From Syntrophomonadaceae bacterium (lineage in GTDB: Bacteria > Bacillota > Syntrophomonadia > Syntrophomonadales > Syntrophomonadaceae), in the NCBI GenBank assembly GCA_028686565.1, contig JAQUBU010000023.1, positions 1 through 16,215 of the forward strand: DNA of 16,215 bases, given 5' to 3'. Positions 1 through 6,636 of this stretch are shown one piece after another (position 1 is the first letter of the stretch; each line of letters starts with the position of its first letter). The notes under the pieces were generated by a model. That model made no database searches. It was not told the DNA's origin and was given only the letters and a program-made list of their open reading frames with translations. Position numbers and translations under genes: made by a program.

Positions 1-92
1 TAAAAACCGTGTAGCTGCTCGGGTCGGTCTCCACCGGAGCCCTATCCTTCTATACGGTAAAAGTCAATTATAGTATTACCAAGAACTTGTTA

Positions 93-269
93 GATTATTC
101 CATTTACACGGTTCCTGTTACACTCCCTTTATTTTTCCAATGCAAAAACGCACTTGACTTTTCAAAAGTGGTGGATTATTCCCTTTACACAGAAGGTTTT
201 ACACTCCGATTAATTTAAATTCATAATTCCACAGTGATCCAAAAACGCATTTGACCTTTCAAAAGTGTG
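93..269. repeat. Two diverged direct repeat units, 80 and 96 bp
   Basis: Unit 1 (93-172) and unit 2 (174-269) both begin with gattattccNtttacac, continue with a ttacactcc block, and end with aaaaacgcaYttgacYtttcaaaagtg. A third unit seems to start at 270 (gattaaac) and then stops. The last block contains an odd palindrome, acttttcaaaagt. Multiple internal repeats of this kind are typical of the ends of some insertion sequences such as the IS21 family, but no transposase is visible, so that link is only a guess. No coding potential is convincing here. Confidence 0.6.
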
Positions 270-296
270 GATTAAACTTTATTTTGTGAAATATAT

Positions 297-341
297 GCCC
301 CGAAAACCGTCTAACTACCTTTTTAGTAGTCCGTGAGGGGC
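297..341. other. Imperfect intergenic hairpin
   Basis: The outer stem is gcccc (297-301) with ggggc (337-341). The inner stem is actac (314-318) with gtagt (326-330) around the loop cttttta. The bases between the two stems do not pair well. No T-run follows on either strand, so it is not a standard terminator. It could be part of a decayed element or a small structured RNA. I do not recognise a known riboswitch class. Confidence 0.3.
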
Positions 342-444
342 AACAATTTTATTGAATATACATTTTGCAGTGGCATAAATTATTAACTATTCAACTTTCG
401 CAGTTGACCAGTTAATGCGGCAAAAAACGATTGCTTTGTAATTC

Positions 445-506
445 TGTCATTGCAATGAAACTAGTGTGCTTGTCATTGCTATGAAACTATCGTACTTGTC
501 ATTGGG
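445..506. repeat. 26-bp tandem units at the left edge of the inverted-repeat element
   Basis: Unit tgtcattgcaatgaaactag... (445-470) is followed by a near copy (471-496) and the first bases of a third (497-506). The same unit appears inverted on the right side at 1168-1193, and again at 1194 onward, where it is split by a MITE-like insertion and resumes up to 1380. Each unit starts with tgtcattg, the same bases that open the long inverted-repeat arms, so these look like outer extensions of that element. Confidence 0.7.
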
Positions 507-524
507 AGGAGCGCTGCGCCTCCC

Positions 525-653
525 TGTCATTGCGAGCGCAGCGCGGCAATCTTCCCCGGTAATTGATTATGTAAATGAAAAACGGTCTGACGCTTTTCGT
601 TTACCGTGGCGGGTTATTACCCATGAGAATTGCGAGCAAAGCGCGGCAATCTT
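525..653 (+). repeat. Left arm of long inverted repeat (tgtcattgcgag... family)
   Basis: This arm starts tgtcattgcgagcgcagcg and contains two copies of a gcgagc...gcggcaatctt block, at its two ends. From the first gcggcaatctt block inward it matches the reverse complement of 1034-1167 over about 110 bases with only a handful of differences. The centre holds an imperfect palindrome (gtaaatgaaaaacg against cgcttttcgtttac). Repeats of the tgtcattgcgag...cggcaatct type are widely dispersed in bacterial genomes and often lie beside small GIY-YIG genes. That association is recalled knowledge, and it fits this site. Confidence 0.8.
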
Positions 654-671
654 ATTTTTGAAGGCGAAACC

Positions 672-1035
672 ATGCGAAAAGACTATTATGTTTTAAGCAT
701 CGAAAGAAACTGCAGACTAGTTTCAACACATCGCTTCAACGAGGCGGGGGACATCTTTACGAATTGGTAAATATTAACGAATTACACCAATACTGTTTTT
801 TACACAGGCGTAACAAAAAATTTGCTTAGAAGAGTATACGAGCATAAAGAGAAAATAGCAGATAGTTTTTACCAATAAGTACAATATTAATAAATTAGTT
901 TACTATGAGCTATTTAACGATATAAAATTTGCTATTGAAAGAAAAAACAAATAAAGGCGGTCACGTAAAAAGAAAATGGAGTTAATTAATGGCTTTAATA
1001 AGGACTGGGAAGATTTATATCCCCAGCTATTTTAG
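672..1035 (+). pseudogene. Decayed GIY-YIG nuclease-like gene (COG2827/YhbQ type), interrupted
   Basis: The reading starts at ATG 672 (M-R-K-D-Y-Y-V), is broken by a 70-bp repeat, and resumes near 770 with Y-I-L-T-N-Y-T-N-T-V-F-Y-T-G-V-T-K-N-L-L-R-R-V-Y-E-H-K-E-K. This carries the GIY-YIG signature (as Y-I-L ... Y-T-G) and the conserved R-x-x-E-H. A one-base frameshift near 868 leads to T-N-K-Y-N-I-N-K-L-V-Y-Y-E-L-F. A missing base near 950 creates a TAA. The end reads K-M-E-L-I-N-G-F-N-K-D-W-E-D-L and stops at TAG 1033-1035. Intact relatives are about 80-100 residues, so almost the whole gene is present but inactive. It sits exactly between the two inverted-repeat arms, and its stop overlaps the right arm. 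Confidence 0.8.
693..761 (+). repeat. Small dispersed repeat, copy 1, inserted in the GIY-YIG pseudogene
   Basis: It runs from ttaagcatcgaaagaaactg to acatctttacg. It falls between the codons for D-Y-Y-V and Y-I-L-T-N of the pseudogene, so it is an insertion. The stem gaaact/agtttc is visible at its left. It shares ttaagc, aaactgc and aacgaggcgggg...acatctttRcg, in order, with the copy at 4130-4256. It shares the ttaagc...aaactgc block with copies at 1463-1493 and 14842-14873. No clear target duplication is seen. Confidence 0.65.
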
Positions 1036-1167
1036 ATTGCCGTCCTACGCTCGCAATTATCACGGGTAATAACCCGCCACGGTAAACGAAAAGCGTCAGA
1101 CCGTTTTTCATTTACGTAGTCAATTACCGGGGAAGATTGCCGCGTCGCTGCGCTTCTCGCAATGACA
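1034..1167 (-). repeat. Right arm of long inverted repeat
   Basis: This is the reverse complement of the left arm at 525-653. Read on the minus strand it starts tgtcattgcgagaagcgcag and ends at cggcaatct, against the pseudogene stop codon. Differences from the left arm cluster in the innermost gcgagc...cggcaatct block and in a few paired positions such as gattat/gactac. Confidence 0.8.
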
Positions 1168-1204
1168 CGCACACTAGTTTCATAACAATGACAAGCACAC
1201 TAGT

Positions 1205-1359
1205 ACTCTGTAAAATCTAAAACTTTAATTCCCGCCGGCCAAATTTTCGCAGGGCTTCGTTGTCGTCAATCGCAATACGTCCAGTATTACTCACTCCTCC
1301 GCCTCCCCCTGCGAAAATTTTTCTCGGAGGATATAATAAACTTTTAGACTTTACAAAGT
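1205..1359. mobile_element. 155-bp MITE-like palindromic element with target duplication
   Basis: The terminal inverted repeats are actctgtaaaatctaaaa on the left and the complement of actttgtaaagtctaaaag on the right. They continue inward to a shared aaattttcgcaggg (ending 1254, and starting again at 1307 in inverted form). The element is flanked by ACTAGT at 1199-1204 and 1360-1365. Removing it plus one ACTAGT restores an intact 26-bp unit like the one at 1168-1193. Because ACTAGT is itself a palindrome, the true duplication could be 2 to 6 bp. The interior of about 50 bp has no useful open frame, so it would need a transposase in trans. Confidence 0.75.
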
Positions 1360-1430
1360 ACTAGTTTCATAGCAGTGACAGATCATTAAGCATTAGGGTT
1401 TACTATTAGCAAAACAGGTGGCAGGTTATA

Positions 1431-1530
1431 ATGAGGTGCTGTATCGTTGCAGCAGTCTGTTAAAACAACTGCGCAGTTTCTTCAGGTGCTTAAATCCTCT
1501 CGCTCGTTACAGCGATGCGAAAATGCTTCA
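1431..1530 (-). repeat. Small dispersed repeat, copy 2 (diverged)
   Basis: On the minus strand, 1463-1493 reads ttaagcacctgaagaaactg followed by cgcagttgttt, matching the first third of the copy at 693. Nearby bases 1499-1530 (a cgttacagcg...tgcg block) resemble the region at 4207-4222. The sequence 1381-1711 otherwise shows no convincing gene. Its one open frame (1418-1711) lies on top of this repeat and has no recognisable domain. Confidence 0.5.
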
Positions 1531-1711
1531 AAATTTACTACGATACTTAAAATTAGCATTGCTTATTGAGCAAGGAAAAGCATGGAGGGAACGGTCTTTG
1601 CCTTTATACATGCGTATAATTTTGGGCACATTATCGCAAGTGGTTGTTTTCTACATGAGTTTTACCAGCCACGGCTATCATAGAGGGATAATTATTAGGG
1701 ATGCGGTTTAA

Positions 1712-1757
1712 AACAGGGGCAGAAAATGTTTCACGTGAAACATTTTCTGCCCCTGTT
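1712..1757. promoter_or_regulatory. 46-bp perfect palindrome carrying parS; possible larC terminator
   Basis: The two 23-base halves are exact reverse complements with no loop, centred on cacgtg. The outer arms read aacaggggcagaaaa and its complement. On the minus strand the palindrome begins 19 bases after the larC stop and is followed by ttaaacc, so it could also act as a weak intrinsic terminator for larC. The perfect symmetry of bases outside the ParB core is more than parS needs. Confidence 0.7.
1727..1742. promoter_or_regulatory. parS site (ParB/Spo0J binding)
   Basis: The sequence TGTTTCACGTGAAACA is an exact match to the known bacterial parS consensus (TGTTNCACGTGAAACA). ParB loads here, spreads along the DNA, and works with ParA and condensin in origin segregation. 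parS sites cluster near oriC, and yyaC, a frequent neighbour of spo0J, lies 3 kb away in this window. No parA, parB or dnaA is seen here. Confidence 0.8.
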
Positions 1758-1776
1758 GATTCCGTTCCTCAATTCC

Positions 1777-2967
1777 CTAATATTTATCGAGTTCTTGCAG
1801 TTGCAACAGCTTATTAACAGCTGCATAAACTTGCTGCAGCGGGATATTGTGGGTGACGGCAATAGATCGGCAATCTTCAAACTCGGGTTTTACGCGGGAG
1901 CCTCCTCCGGGCAGGCGAGCAATTTTTATCCGAACGGTACCCCAGGGAGTATGAATGCTTTCGTGATGGCGTAAAAGGACTGATCGGGTTTGTAAGCGAT
2001 GTCTTACTCCCAGAGTGCTTGATTCGCGGAATAGAATACCGGCAACTTTTTCAGTTGCCTTAGTGTTGGCGATAACAGTAATTAAAAAGCCATGACGATT
2101 CTTCTTCATTAATACTGGAGTAGTAAAAAGATCCAAAACGTCTTCTTCGAGCAGCAGTTTTTCAAACAAGTATCCCATCAGTTCCGGGTTGAGGTCATCT
2201 ATTTCGGCCTCTAAAACAGCAACCATCTCCTGATTAGTCTGGCTATGGCAGCTTAGCGACGCTTTAACCGCCCGCAAAAGATTAGGAATCCGATCGGCTC
2301 GCGGCTTGCTTCCCGCACCATATCCAATTTCCTGGGGGGTGCATTGCGGCATGGTGCCAAAAGATGCTGTCAGGGAGGTAATAATAGCTGCTCCAGTAGG
2401 GGTGACAAGTTCCATCTCACAATTTGTTGGAAAAGCAGGGATGCCTTTAAGCAGCAATGCGGCAGCTGGAGCAGGCAAAGGATAGCGGCCATGGTCAATA
2501 TCAACAAATCCTTTACTCCAGGGGAGAGGCGACGAAAAAACTTGTTTAATATCCAGCAGGTTTAGACATATAAAGGTACCGACAATATCAATAATGGTGT
2601 CAACTGCCCCAATCTCGTGGAAATGAACTTTCTCCAGAGGAATACCGTGAACATGAGCTTCGGCTTCGGCGAGTTTAGTAAATACAGCCAGGGATTTTTC
2701 TTTAACATCAGGATTAAGAGTACTTTGTTCAATAATTCTGAAAATATCAGAAAGATGGCGGTGTCTTGAGGAATCAGTATTATCTATTATAAAACGGCTA
2801 CCCATAATACCGGACACATTTACTTTTTGGCATGACAAACCAGTTTCCAGCCCGAGTTTGGCTATTTCTTGATTAAATATCTCAAAGTCGATACCTAAAT
2901 CGAGCAGCGAAGCGATTATCATATCACCTGCTACGCCTGAAAAACAATCAAAGTATATTATGCTCAT
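1777..2967 (-). CDS. larC: Nickel-pincer cofactor biosynthesis protein LarC
   Basis: LarC inserts nickel into the pyridinium bis-thiocarboxylate precursor, in a CTP-dependent reaction, to finish the nickel-pincer cofactor of lactate racemase and related LarA-type enzymes. The protein starts M-S-I-I-Y-F-D-C-F-S-G-V-A-G-D-M, the family's N-terminal signature. It has H-F-H-E-I-G-A-V-D-T near residue 115 and Y-G-A-G-S near 216. I chose ATG 2967 because AGGAG lies a few bases upstream. A longer frame from 3021 adds 18 unconserved residues and has no ribosome site. The length of 396 residues fits undivided LarC. LarA, LarB and LarE are absent from the window. The gene is divergent from the M23 peptidase gene and ends just before the parS palindrome. 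Confidence 0.9.
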   Translation of the reverse strand: MSIIYFDCFSGVAGDMIIASLLDLGIDFEIFNQEIAKLGLETGLSCQKVNVSGIMGSRFIIDNTDSSRHRHLSDIFRIIEQSTLNPDVKEKSLAVFTKLAEAEAHVHGIPLEKVHFHEIGAVDTIIDIVGTFICLNLLDIKQVFSSPLPWSKGFVDIDHGRYPLPAPAAALLLKGIPAFPTNCEMELVTPTGAAIITSLTASFGTMPQCTPQEIGYGAGSKPRADRIPNLLRAVKASLSCHSQTNQEMVAVLEAEIDDLNPELMGYLFEKLLLEEDVLDLFTTPVLMKKNRHGFLITVIANTKATEKVAGILFRESSTLGVRHRLQTRSVLLRHHESIHTPWGTVRIKIARLPGGGSRVKPEFEDCRSIAVTHNIPLQQVYAAVNKLLQLQELDKY

Positions 2968-3174
2968 AAAAAGCTCCTTTAAAATTAAAAATATGGGTGT
3001 TTTAAGCAACTGCTCCAGCAATTAAAGCAAACATGCAATAAAAAACCAAAATATGACAAATTAACATACTTATTGGCAATAAAATTTTACAAACACCTTG
3101 AAGACTGGTATTATTTCAGAAAACTAAACAAAACATTAGTTATATATTACTATAATTGAGGTCAATAATAAAAA

Positions 3175-4092
3175 ATGTGGAAAAGCAAGAAAAAAACTAA
3201 CGATCAGTTGACACTTATACTTATACCGGCAACAACGGCCAAACCATATAGCCTTAGTATTCCCCGCAAATATGCCCGCGGGGCAACACTAGCTGCAGCC
3301 ATGATTATTTTGGCTGTCGTGCTGATAGGAGTTTGGTTTTTTTTAAGCCGTGCCGAAATCCGTTCCGTAAACGATTTGAAGTCAGATAATCAAAAAAAAC
3401 AAGAGACGATAGAGAAAATGAGTCAGGAGATCAACAGAATAGAAGAACAACAAAAAAACTTGATAAAAAAACAAAATGATATTAAAAAGCAGATGGGACT
3501 GCAAAAAGAAAGTGCCGCAACTCCGAGCCCATCCCGGGGAGGCGAAGCAGTTTATACACATGCTAAGCAAGGTACACAGAGTTTTTCAGGGCAGACCCAA
3601 TACATAGCAGAAAGTTTGGAACAGCAAGAGAAAGAGATTGACGAACTGCTGCGGAAAGTAACCAAAAACACAGAATATTACCGCAGCCTTCCTAACCAAT
3701 GGCCGGTCTACGGGGAAATTTCTTCAGATTATGGCTGGCGAAAACTAACCTTTAGGAGAAGTGAAAGTTTTCATGATGGCATAGACATTAAAAACGATTC
3801 GGGTACTCCTGTAATGGCCGCCGCAGATGGAATAGTTACTTATGCCGGGTGGAAAGCCGCCTATGGCAGAACGGTTGAAATACAGCACAGTTGTGGGTTA
3901 ATTACTAAATATGGACATAATAGCAGTCTGCTGGTTGCAAAGGGCGATTCGGTAAAAAAGGGTAAAATAATAGCCAAACTAGGCAGTACGGGAGTGAGTA
4001 CTGGGCCGCACCTGCATTTTTCGGTATTAAAAGGGGATAATTCTCAGGATCCGATGATCTATCTTGCCGCGCAGGAAGACCAAAATTCTTGA
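3175..4092 (+). CDS. Membrane-anchored M23 family peptidoglycan metallopeptidase
   Basis: This is a predicted cell-wall endopeptidase cutting peptide cross-links outside the membrane. A basic N-terminus is followed by one membrane segment (about residues 37-57), a charged coiled coil (about 62-110), a linker, and a LytM/M23 domain (about 177-295). The zinc ligands are intact: H200 and D204 in H-D-G-I-D, and H281 of the H-L-H motif (H279, H281). H248 in Y-G-H is the likely catalytic partner. ATG 3175 follows a GAGGT at moderate spacing. The bactofilin gene lies 210 bp downstream on the same strand. M23 peptidases and bactofilins are a recurrent pair in which the bactofilin polymer places the peptidase. 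Whether this one is active or a scaffold like EnvC is not certain, but the complete ligand set favours activity. Confidence 0.9.
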   Translation: MWKSKKKTNDQLTLILIPATTAKPYSLSIPRKYARGATLAAAMIILAVVLIGVWFFLSRAEIRSVNDLKSDNQKKQETIEKMSQEINRIEEQQKNLIKKQNDIKKQMGLQKESAATPSPSRGGEAVYTHAKQGTQSFSGQTQYIAESLEQQEKEIDELLRKVTKNTEYYRSLPNQWPVYGEISSDYGWRKLTFRRSESFHDGIDIKNDSGTPVMAAADGIVTYAGWKAAYGRTVEIQHSCGLITKYGHNSSLLVAKGDSVKKGKIIAKLGSTGVSTGPHLHFSVLKGDNSQDPMIYLAAQEDQNS

Positions 4093-4095
4093 AAA

Positions 4096-4125
4096 TTGAC
4101 AAACCGGAGACATAATCGTTATAAC
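4096..4125 (+). promoter_or_regulatory. Candidate sigma-A promoter for the bactofilin gene
   Basis: TTGACA (4096-4101) and TATAAC (4120-4125) are separated by 18 bases, close to consensus. It begins just after the M23 stop codon. Transcription from about 4132 would give a leader of about 170 nt that contains the dispersed repeat at 4130-4256. Confidence 0.55.
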
Positions 4126-4129
4126 GAGG

Positions 4130-4256
4130 CGCAAAGATGTCCCCAGCTTCTATTTTTAGCGGGCGGGCAGCTATTAAAAAACAGGAGGCGGCTTCTAATC
4201 CCCGCCTCGTTACAGCGGTGCGTCAGATCTACATCGCAGTTTCTGGCACCGCTTAA
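4130..4256 (-). repeat. Small dispersed repeat, copy 3, with an extra internal segment
   Basis: On the minus strand it begins ttaagcggtgccagaaactg, reaches aacgaggcgggg, then has about 55 extra bases, and then resumes with gggacatctttgcg, the same end as copy 1 at 693-761. Either this copy gained an insert or copy 1 lost it. Complementary cgaggcg and cgcctcg blocks at 4124-4130 and 4203-4209 could form a long stem in the bactofilin leader. Confidence 0.55.
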
Positions 4257-4302
4257 ACACTACTATATCTAATACAAAGCAAATCAGGGGGAGGAAAGAA
4301 TA

Positions 4303-4671
4303 TTGTTTAAGAAGGCCCATAACTATTCCAACATCGAGAGCCTTATTTCCCAGGGGGTAGAAATCAAAGGGGAAATCAAATCTCCAGGTTCAATACGGAT
4401 TGATGGTCTTGTGGAAGGCAAATTATCGATAAAAGGGGACCTGATAGTAGGCGAAAAAGGCTTTATCAAGGGTGATGTAAAAACCGATAATTTAATATTG
4501 GCGGGAAAGATAGAAGGAAATATAGAAGCCAAAGGGCGTTTCGAAATTAAAACTACGGGCACAATGACGGGAGATGCTAGTTGCAGTATCCTTTCCATAG
4601 AAGAAGGCGCACATTTGGAGGGTACCTCGCGAATGAACAAGGGAAAAGAGAAATCAGAAGAGAAAAAATAA
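4303..4671 (+). CDS. Bactofilin family cytoskeletal protein
   Basis: Bactofilins polymerise without nucleotide into cytoplasmic, often membrane-associated filaments that localise wall enzymes. The 122-residue protein has the compact central domain with the typical turn-by-turn pattern of a right-handed beta helix: G-x-I-K-S-P-G-S-I-R-I-D-G-x-V-E-G, then repeated G-D-V, G-K-I-E-G-N-I and similar steps from about residues 20 to 108. A short charged tail (K-G-K-E-K-S-E-E-K-K) follows. The start is TTG 4303, preceded by GGGGGAGG at a spacing of about 8. There is no ATG giving the conserved N-terminus. It is probably functionally paired with the upstream M23 peptidase. It may have its own promoter at 4096-4125. 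Confidence 0.92.
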   Translation: MFKKAHNYSNIESLISQGVEIKGEIKSPGSIRIDGLVEGKLSIKGDLIVGEKGFIKGDVKTDNLILAGKIEGNIEAKGRFEIKTTGTMTGDASCSILSIEEGAHLEGTSRMNKGKEKSEEKK

Positions 4672-4686
4672 ATAGCATAAACAGTC

Positions 4687-4717
4687 AATAGGCATTTAGT
4701 TAGCAATAATGCCTATT
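4687..4717. terminator. Convergent hairpin between bactofilin gene and yyaC
   Basis: AATAGGCATT (4687-4696) pairs perfectly with AATGCCTATT (4708-4717) around an 11-base loop. It lies between two converging genes and includes the yyaC stop codon. Neither side has a strong T-run, so it may be a weak bidirectional terminator. Confidence 0.45.
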
Positions 4718-5312
4718 CCTCAGGAAGAAGCCTTAGTTTATGACGATTAAAATTATGGTGAGCCAGGCTAAGGCTCTTGGCAATTATGTCAGACATTTTA
4801 TAAACTGTATGCAGACGTGTATTCTGCAAAACCATGTGTTCCAAAAACCCGCCTACGTTTACTACTGCGGAAATATAAAAATCACCCACCTCCGGCAATA
4901 CCTTTCTTAAAGCGGTTCCTGGTTTAAGGCTGCCTCTGCCTATGTTAATATAACCTATCCGCTCGGCATTCCCCAGACATGCATCAATAGCTACCAGAAG
5001 AGGATTATCATAAGTGGCTGAAATTGCAGCTAAGGATTCATCCAGGTTGGTTGCATGTACCGGCTGCTCCAAAGTACCGTAAACATTAGCCGAGGAAGCT
5101 AATACCTTAAGGCGCGTTCCCACCAGCGGTCCCAAGCAGTCTCCGGTGGCACGGTCGGTACCAATGCACAAATAAACGATCTCACGTGATAGATCCCGGT
5201 TGAGATCAAGCATTAAAGAATTTGTGATTTTTTCTATTTTGCTGAAACAATGGGGGTCATCATAATGATAAGAATATTTATTCCTCTTGATTAATTCCGA
5301 AAAAGCGCCCAA
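4713..5312 (-). CDS. yyaC: Spore protease YyaC (GPR-like fold)
   Basis: This is a DUF1256/YyaC sporulation protein, related in fold to the germination protease GPR. Its substrate is not well established. The core reads I-V-Y-L-C-I-G-T-D-R-A-T-G-D-C-L-G-P-L-V-G (about residues 45-65), then V-H-A-T-N-L (85-90) and L-V-A-I-D-A-C-L-G (about 106-114). These acidic and glycine motifs define the family. The length of 199 residues is normal. The start is TTG 5312 behind a perfect AGGAGG seven bases away. In many Firmicutes yyaC lies close to soj/spo0J, which agrees with the nearby parS. It is evidence that the organism forms, or descends from, spore formers. Confidence 0.92.
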   Translation of the reverse strand: MGAFSELIKRNKYSYHYDDPHCFSKIEKITNSLMLDLNRDLSREIVYLCIGTDRATGDCLGPLVGTRLKVLASSANVYGTLEQPVHATNLDESLAAISATYDNPLLVAIDACLGNAERIGYINIGRGSLKPGTALRKVLPEVGDFYISAVVNVGGFLEHMVLQNTRLHTVYKMSDIIAKSLSLAHHNFNRHKLRLLPEE

Positions 5313-5554
5313 TTACTTTCCTCCTAAATCCAAATAGTTATCGAAATTACCAATGGCAATACTAACAAGGGTCTGGCCCGGGGCAAGCACCGCGAAATTT
5401 TTAAAGGATGGTCATTCCCCTTAGAAGTTATAAAGGTTTTGAACATTATTTATTATTTTTACCATTGGGAAAATTTTTATGCAGGATTTTGCATTTCCCC
5501 GAATATTTAATAAGAAAGGAAGGCAAGGGGGAAAGGCTAATTAAAATACGATTA

Positions 5555-6628
5555 ATGTTAATAATGGGTTATCTGGGAGCAGTTATTGGAGCAGGCTTTG
5601 CATCGGGCCAGGAAATAGTTCAGTTTTTTGTTTCATATGGGAATTACGGGCTCAAAGGCAGCATACTGGCAACATTCCTTTTTGCAATTTGCGGGGCATT
5701 ATTATTATATACGGCTCACCGATGTCAGGTCGCCAATTATCAAGGCATACTTGCTTATCTGCTCGGCAAAAAAAGCGGACAGTATGTTGATTTTATCCTG
5801 GCAATATTTTTATTTTTAGGGATAAGTACGATGCTTTCGGCAAGTGGCGCAGTGTTTTATGAACATTTATATCTGCCTAAAAGCCTGGGGATAATGTTGG
5901 CCTATATAACGGTGGTAATAATGTTGTTGACAGGAAAAAAAGGGCTTATTCTTGCTTATAATATATTAGTGCCGCTTAAACTTCTCTTATTGCTGGGCAT
6001 TACTATTTATGTAGCTTTTGTCCTGGATGATATACAACTGCCTAGCTATGCACTGCAGCTATGCCCAAGCAACGAGCGCTATTGGGCGGTTTCAAGCTTG
6101 CTTTATGTTGCTTACAATTTTTCCCTGGCGATGGTAGTGCTAAGTGAATATCAGACCTTAAGCAATGTCCGGACTGGGATTGCAGGTGCGGCATGGGGCG
6201 GGATAGTACTGGGAAGTCTGGTGATCTTGACATTTTTGACGTTACGGAAGTTTTTGCCGGTAGTTTTGCATTATGAAGTTCCGATGTTATTTGTCGCAGG
6301 GCAGCTGTCCCTGACGGCCAAACATGTCTATACCATTGTTTTGTGGATAGGTATTTTAACCACTGCTATTGCCAATGCTTACGGATTCGCCCAACGGTTT
6401 GCGAGTTTTACCGGTATCAGCTACGGCCCCTGTCTGATACTGTGCATGACCCTCGCTTTACCGGTTTCCATGCAGAGTTTTTCTGCCCTGGTTGGCAAAG
6501 TATATCCGCTTTTTGGCGTATTGGGCATAATAATCATGGCAGCACTATTCTGGAAGTCTGGTCAAGACATCGGTAGACACTTGTATTATAATATTATTCA
6601 ATTAGTAAAAAAGGCTAGGGAGGTTTGA
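5555..6628 (+). CDS. YkvI-family membrane transporter (LeuT-like fold)
   Basis: This is a very hydrophobic protein with about ten membrane segments. The first begins at the family signature G-x-x-G-A-V-I-G-A-G-F-A-S-G-Q-E-I, a broken-helix motif of APC/LeuT-fold transporters. The substrate is unknown. An amino acid or small solute is likely from the fold. The frame is open from ATG 5408, but the first 49 residues look unconserved and that ATG has no properly spaced ribosome site. An AAGGGGG at 5525-5531 points to a start near 5540-5555. ATG 5555 is the first ATG after it, although an ATT at 5540 has better spacing. The stop (6626-6628) is 8 bases before the preferred selA start, so it is probably cotranscribed with selA-selB. 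The reason for that link is unclear. Confidence 0.8.
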   Translation: MLIMGYLGAVIGAGFASGQEIVQFFVSYGNYGLKGSILATFLFAICGALLLYTAHRCQVANYQGILAYLLGKKSGQYVDFILAIFLFLGISTMLSASGAVFYEHLYLPKSLGIMLAYITVVIMLLTGKKGLILAYNILVPLKLLLLLGITIYVAFVLDDIQLPSYALQLCPSNERYWAVSSLLYVAYNFSLAMVVLSEYQTLSNVRTGIAGAAWGGIVLGSLVILTFLTLRKFLPVVLHYEVPMLFVAGQLSLTAKHVYTIVLWIGILTTAIANAYGFAQRFASFTGISYGPCLILCMTLALPVSMQSFSALVGKVYPLFGVLGIIIMAALFWKSGQDIGRHLYYNIIQLVKKAREV

Positions 6629-6636
6629 TCCTATAT

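Noticed and set aside
297..341. Known riboswitch in the left intergenic region
   Set aside because: A hairpin exists, but I could not match a known aptamer core and no gene follows it.
466..696. Open frame of 76 codons on the + strand
   Set aside because: It lies across the tandem units and inverted-repeat arm and runs into the pseudogene start. It has no domain, and its composition follows the repeat.
1418..1711. Open frame of 97 codons on the + strand
   Set aside because: It overlaps a dispersed repeat, starts with no ribosome site, and has no recognisable family.
1726..1974. Open frame starting inside the parS palindrome
   Set aside because: It runs antisense through the end of larC, which is a clear family member.
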